Positions 63,870 to 64,000 of a DNA stretch of 64,000 nucleotides are shown in pieces. The position numbers were made by a program, and so were the translations under genes. The DNA comes from Gemmobacter aquaticus (GTDB lineage Bacteria > Pseudomonadota > Alphaproteobacteria > Rhodobacterales > Rhodobacteraceae), in NCBI RefSeq assembly GCF_007859075.1, contig NZ_VOAK01000011.1:1488001-1552000 (forward strand). The letters run 5' to 3'. Within the stretch, counting starts at the first letter, position 1. Each line of letters begins with the position of its first letter. The notes under the pieces are model-generated. The model did not search any database. It saw only the letters and a program-made list of their open reading frames with translations, and was not told where the DNA came from.

Positions 63870-64000
63870 TCAGCCCCCTCTGGACGCCCCCGCGATCTGC
63901 GCCCTGCATCGGGCTTCATCGGTTGGTCGGCCAAGAGAGGCGTAGCGGCTGGCCGCTTCTTCAAAGGCCGACACCGCCCGGGCGTCGTTCTTTTCGGCCC
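63870..64000 (-). CDS. C-terminal part of an unidentified protein (partial)
   Basis: From the right edge the minus strand reads AEKNDARAVSAFEEAASRYASLGRPTDEARCRAQIAGASRGG and then TGA. It is helical and resembles the last repeat of a TPR-like protein. The family cannot be named from this piece. Confidence 0.45.
   Translation of the reverse strand, partial: AEKNDARAVSAFEEAASRYASLGRPTDEARCRAQIAGASRGG

Overview
The window reads as a chromosomal segment of a high-GC alphaproteobacterium, most likely of the Rhodobacterales/Paracoccaceae type. The evidence is GC-rich third positions, the protein families present (NdvB-type cyclic glucan synthase, alphaproteobacterial small stress proteins, Lrp/LacI-controlled ABC importers, KdpFABC) and GGAG-type ribosome sites. 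Genus is not resolvable by eye. No rRNA, tRNA or CRISPR array was seen.

Layout. 1-4.8 kb: an ABC-F ATPase, a TRIC/UPF0126 channel protein, an MFS exporter and a hydroxypyruvate-isomerase-like TIM barrel. 4.8-10.3 kb: a minus-strand cyanophycin block, cphB-cphA followed by a second Mur-ligase-like protein that lacks the ATP-grasp part of CphA. 10.9-21.5 kb: a dense stress-type cluster of very small proteins (DUF3309, CsbD, DUF883/ElaB, 24-, 51-, 52- and 61-residue proteins), an OmpA lipoprotein, a Crp/Fnr regulator, DUF302, a SnoaL-like protein, a transglutaminase, and ZIP and VIT metal transporters. Three FNR-shaped sites lie in its divergent or upstream spacers. 21.5-31.4 kb: a giant cyclic beta-1,2-glucan synthase, a coupled 64-residue protein, and GalU, which makes its UDP-glucose donor.

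31.7-41.3 kb: two facing amino-acid units. The plus unit is homoserine dehydrogenase without an ACT domain, an aldehyde dehydrogenase, a 67-residue protein and threonine synthase. The minus unit is Lrp, a complete polar amino acid ABC importer, a trans-sulfuration-type PLP enzyme and a second Lrp. Together they could import a gamma-substituted amino acid, release homoserine, and oxidise it through aspartate semialdehyde to aspartate; canavanine is one candidate substrate. 41.8 kb holds an IS5-type transposase remnant. 42.2-50.9 kb: a LacI-controlled operon for a CUT1 ABC importer with two ATPases and a small membrane protein, ending in a fused DhaK-DhaL kinase. This suggests uptake and phosphorylation of dihydroxyacetone or another short ketose, or of a precursor. 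A perfect 11-4-11 palindrome before the operon is the probable LacI operator.

51-54.6 kb: a LysR regulator divergent from an SbtA-type bicarbonate permease, and a YegD-type Hsp70-like gene broken by a one-base frameshift behind a heat-shock-like promoter. 54.7-62.7 kb: the minus-strand kdp operon (27-residue membrane peptide, kdpF, A, B, C, D, E) for high-affinity potassium uptake and its two-component control. 62.9-64 kb: a tyrosine recombinase pseudogene (in-frame stop plus frameshift) and the end of an unidentified minus-strand gene, which suggests an old integration site.
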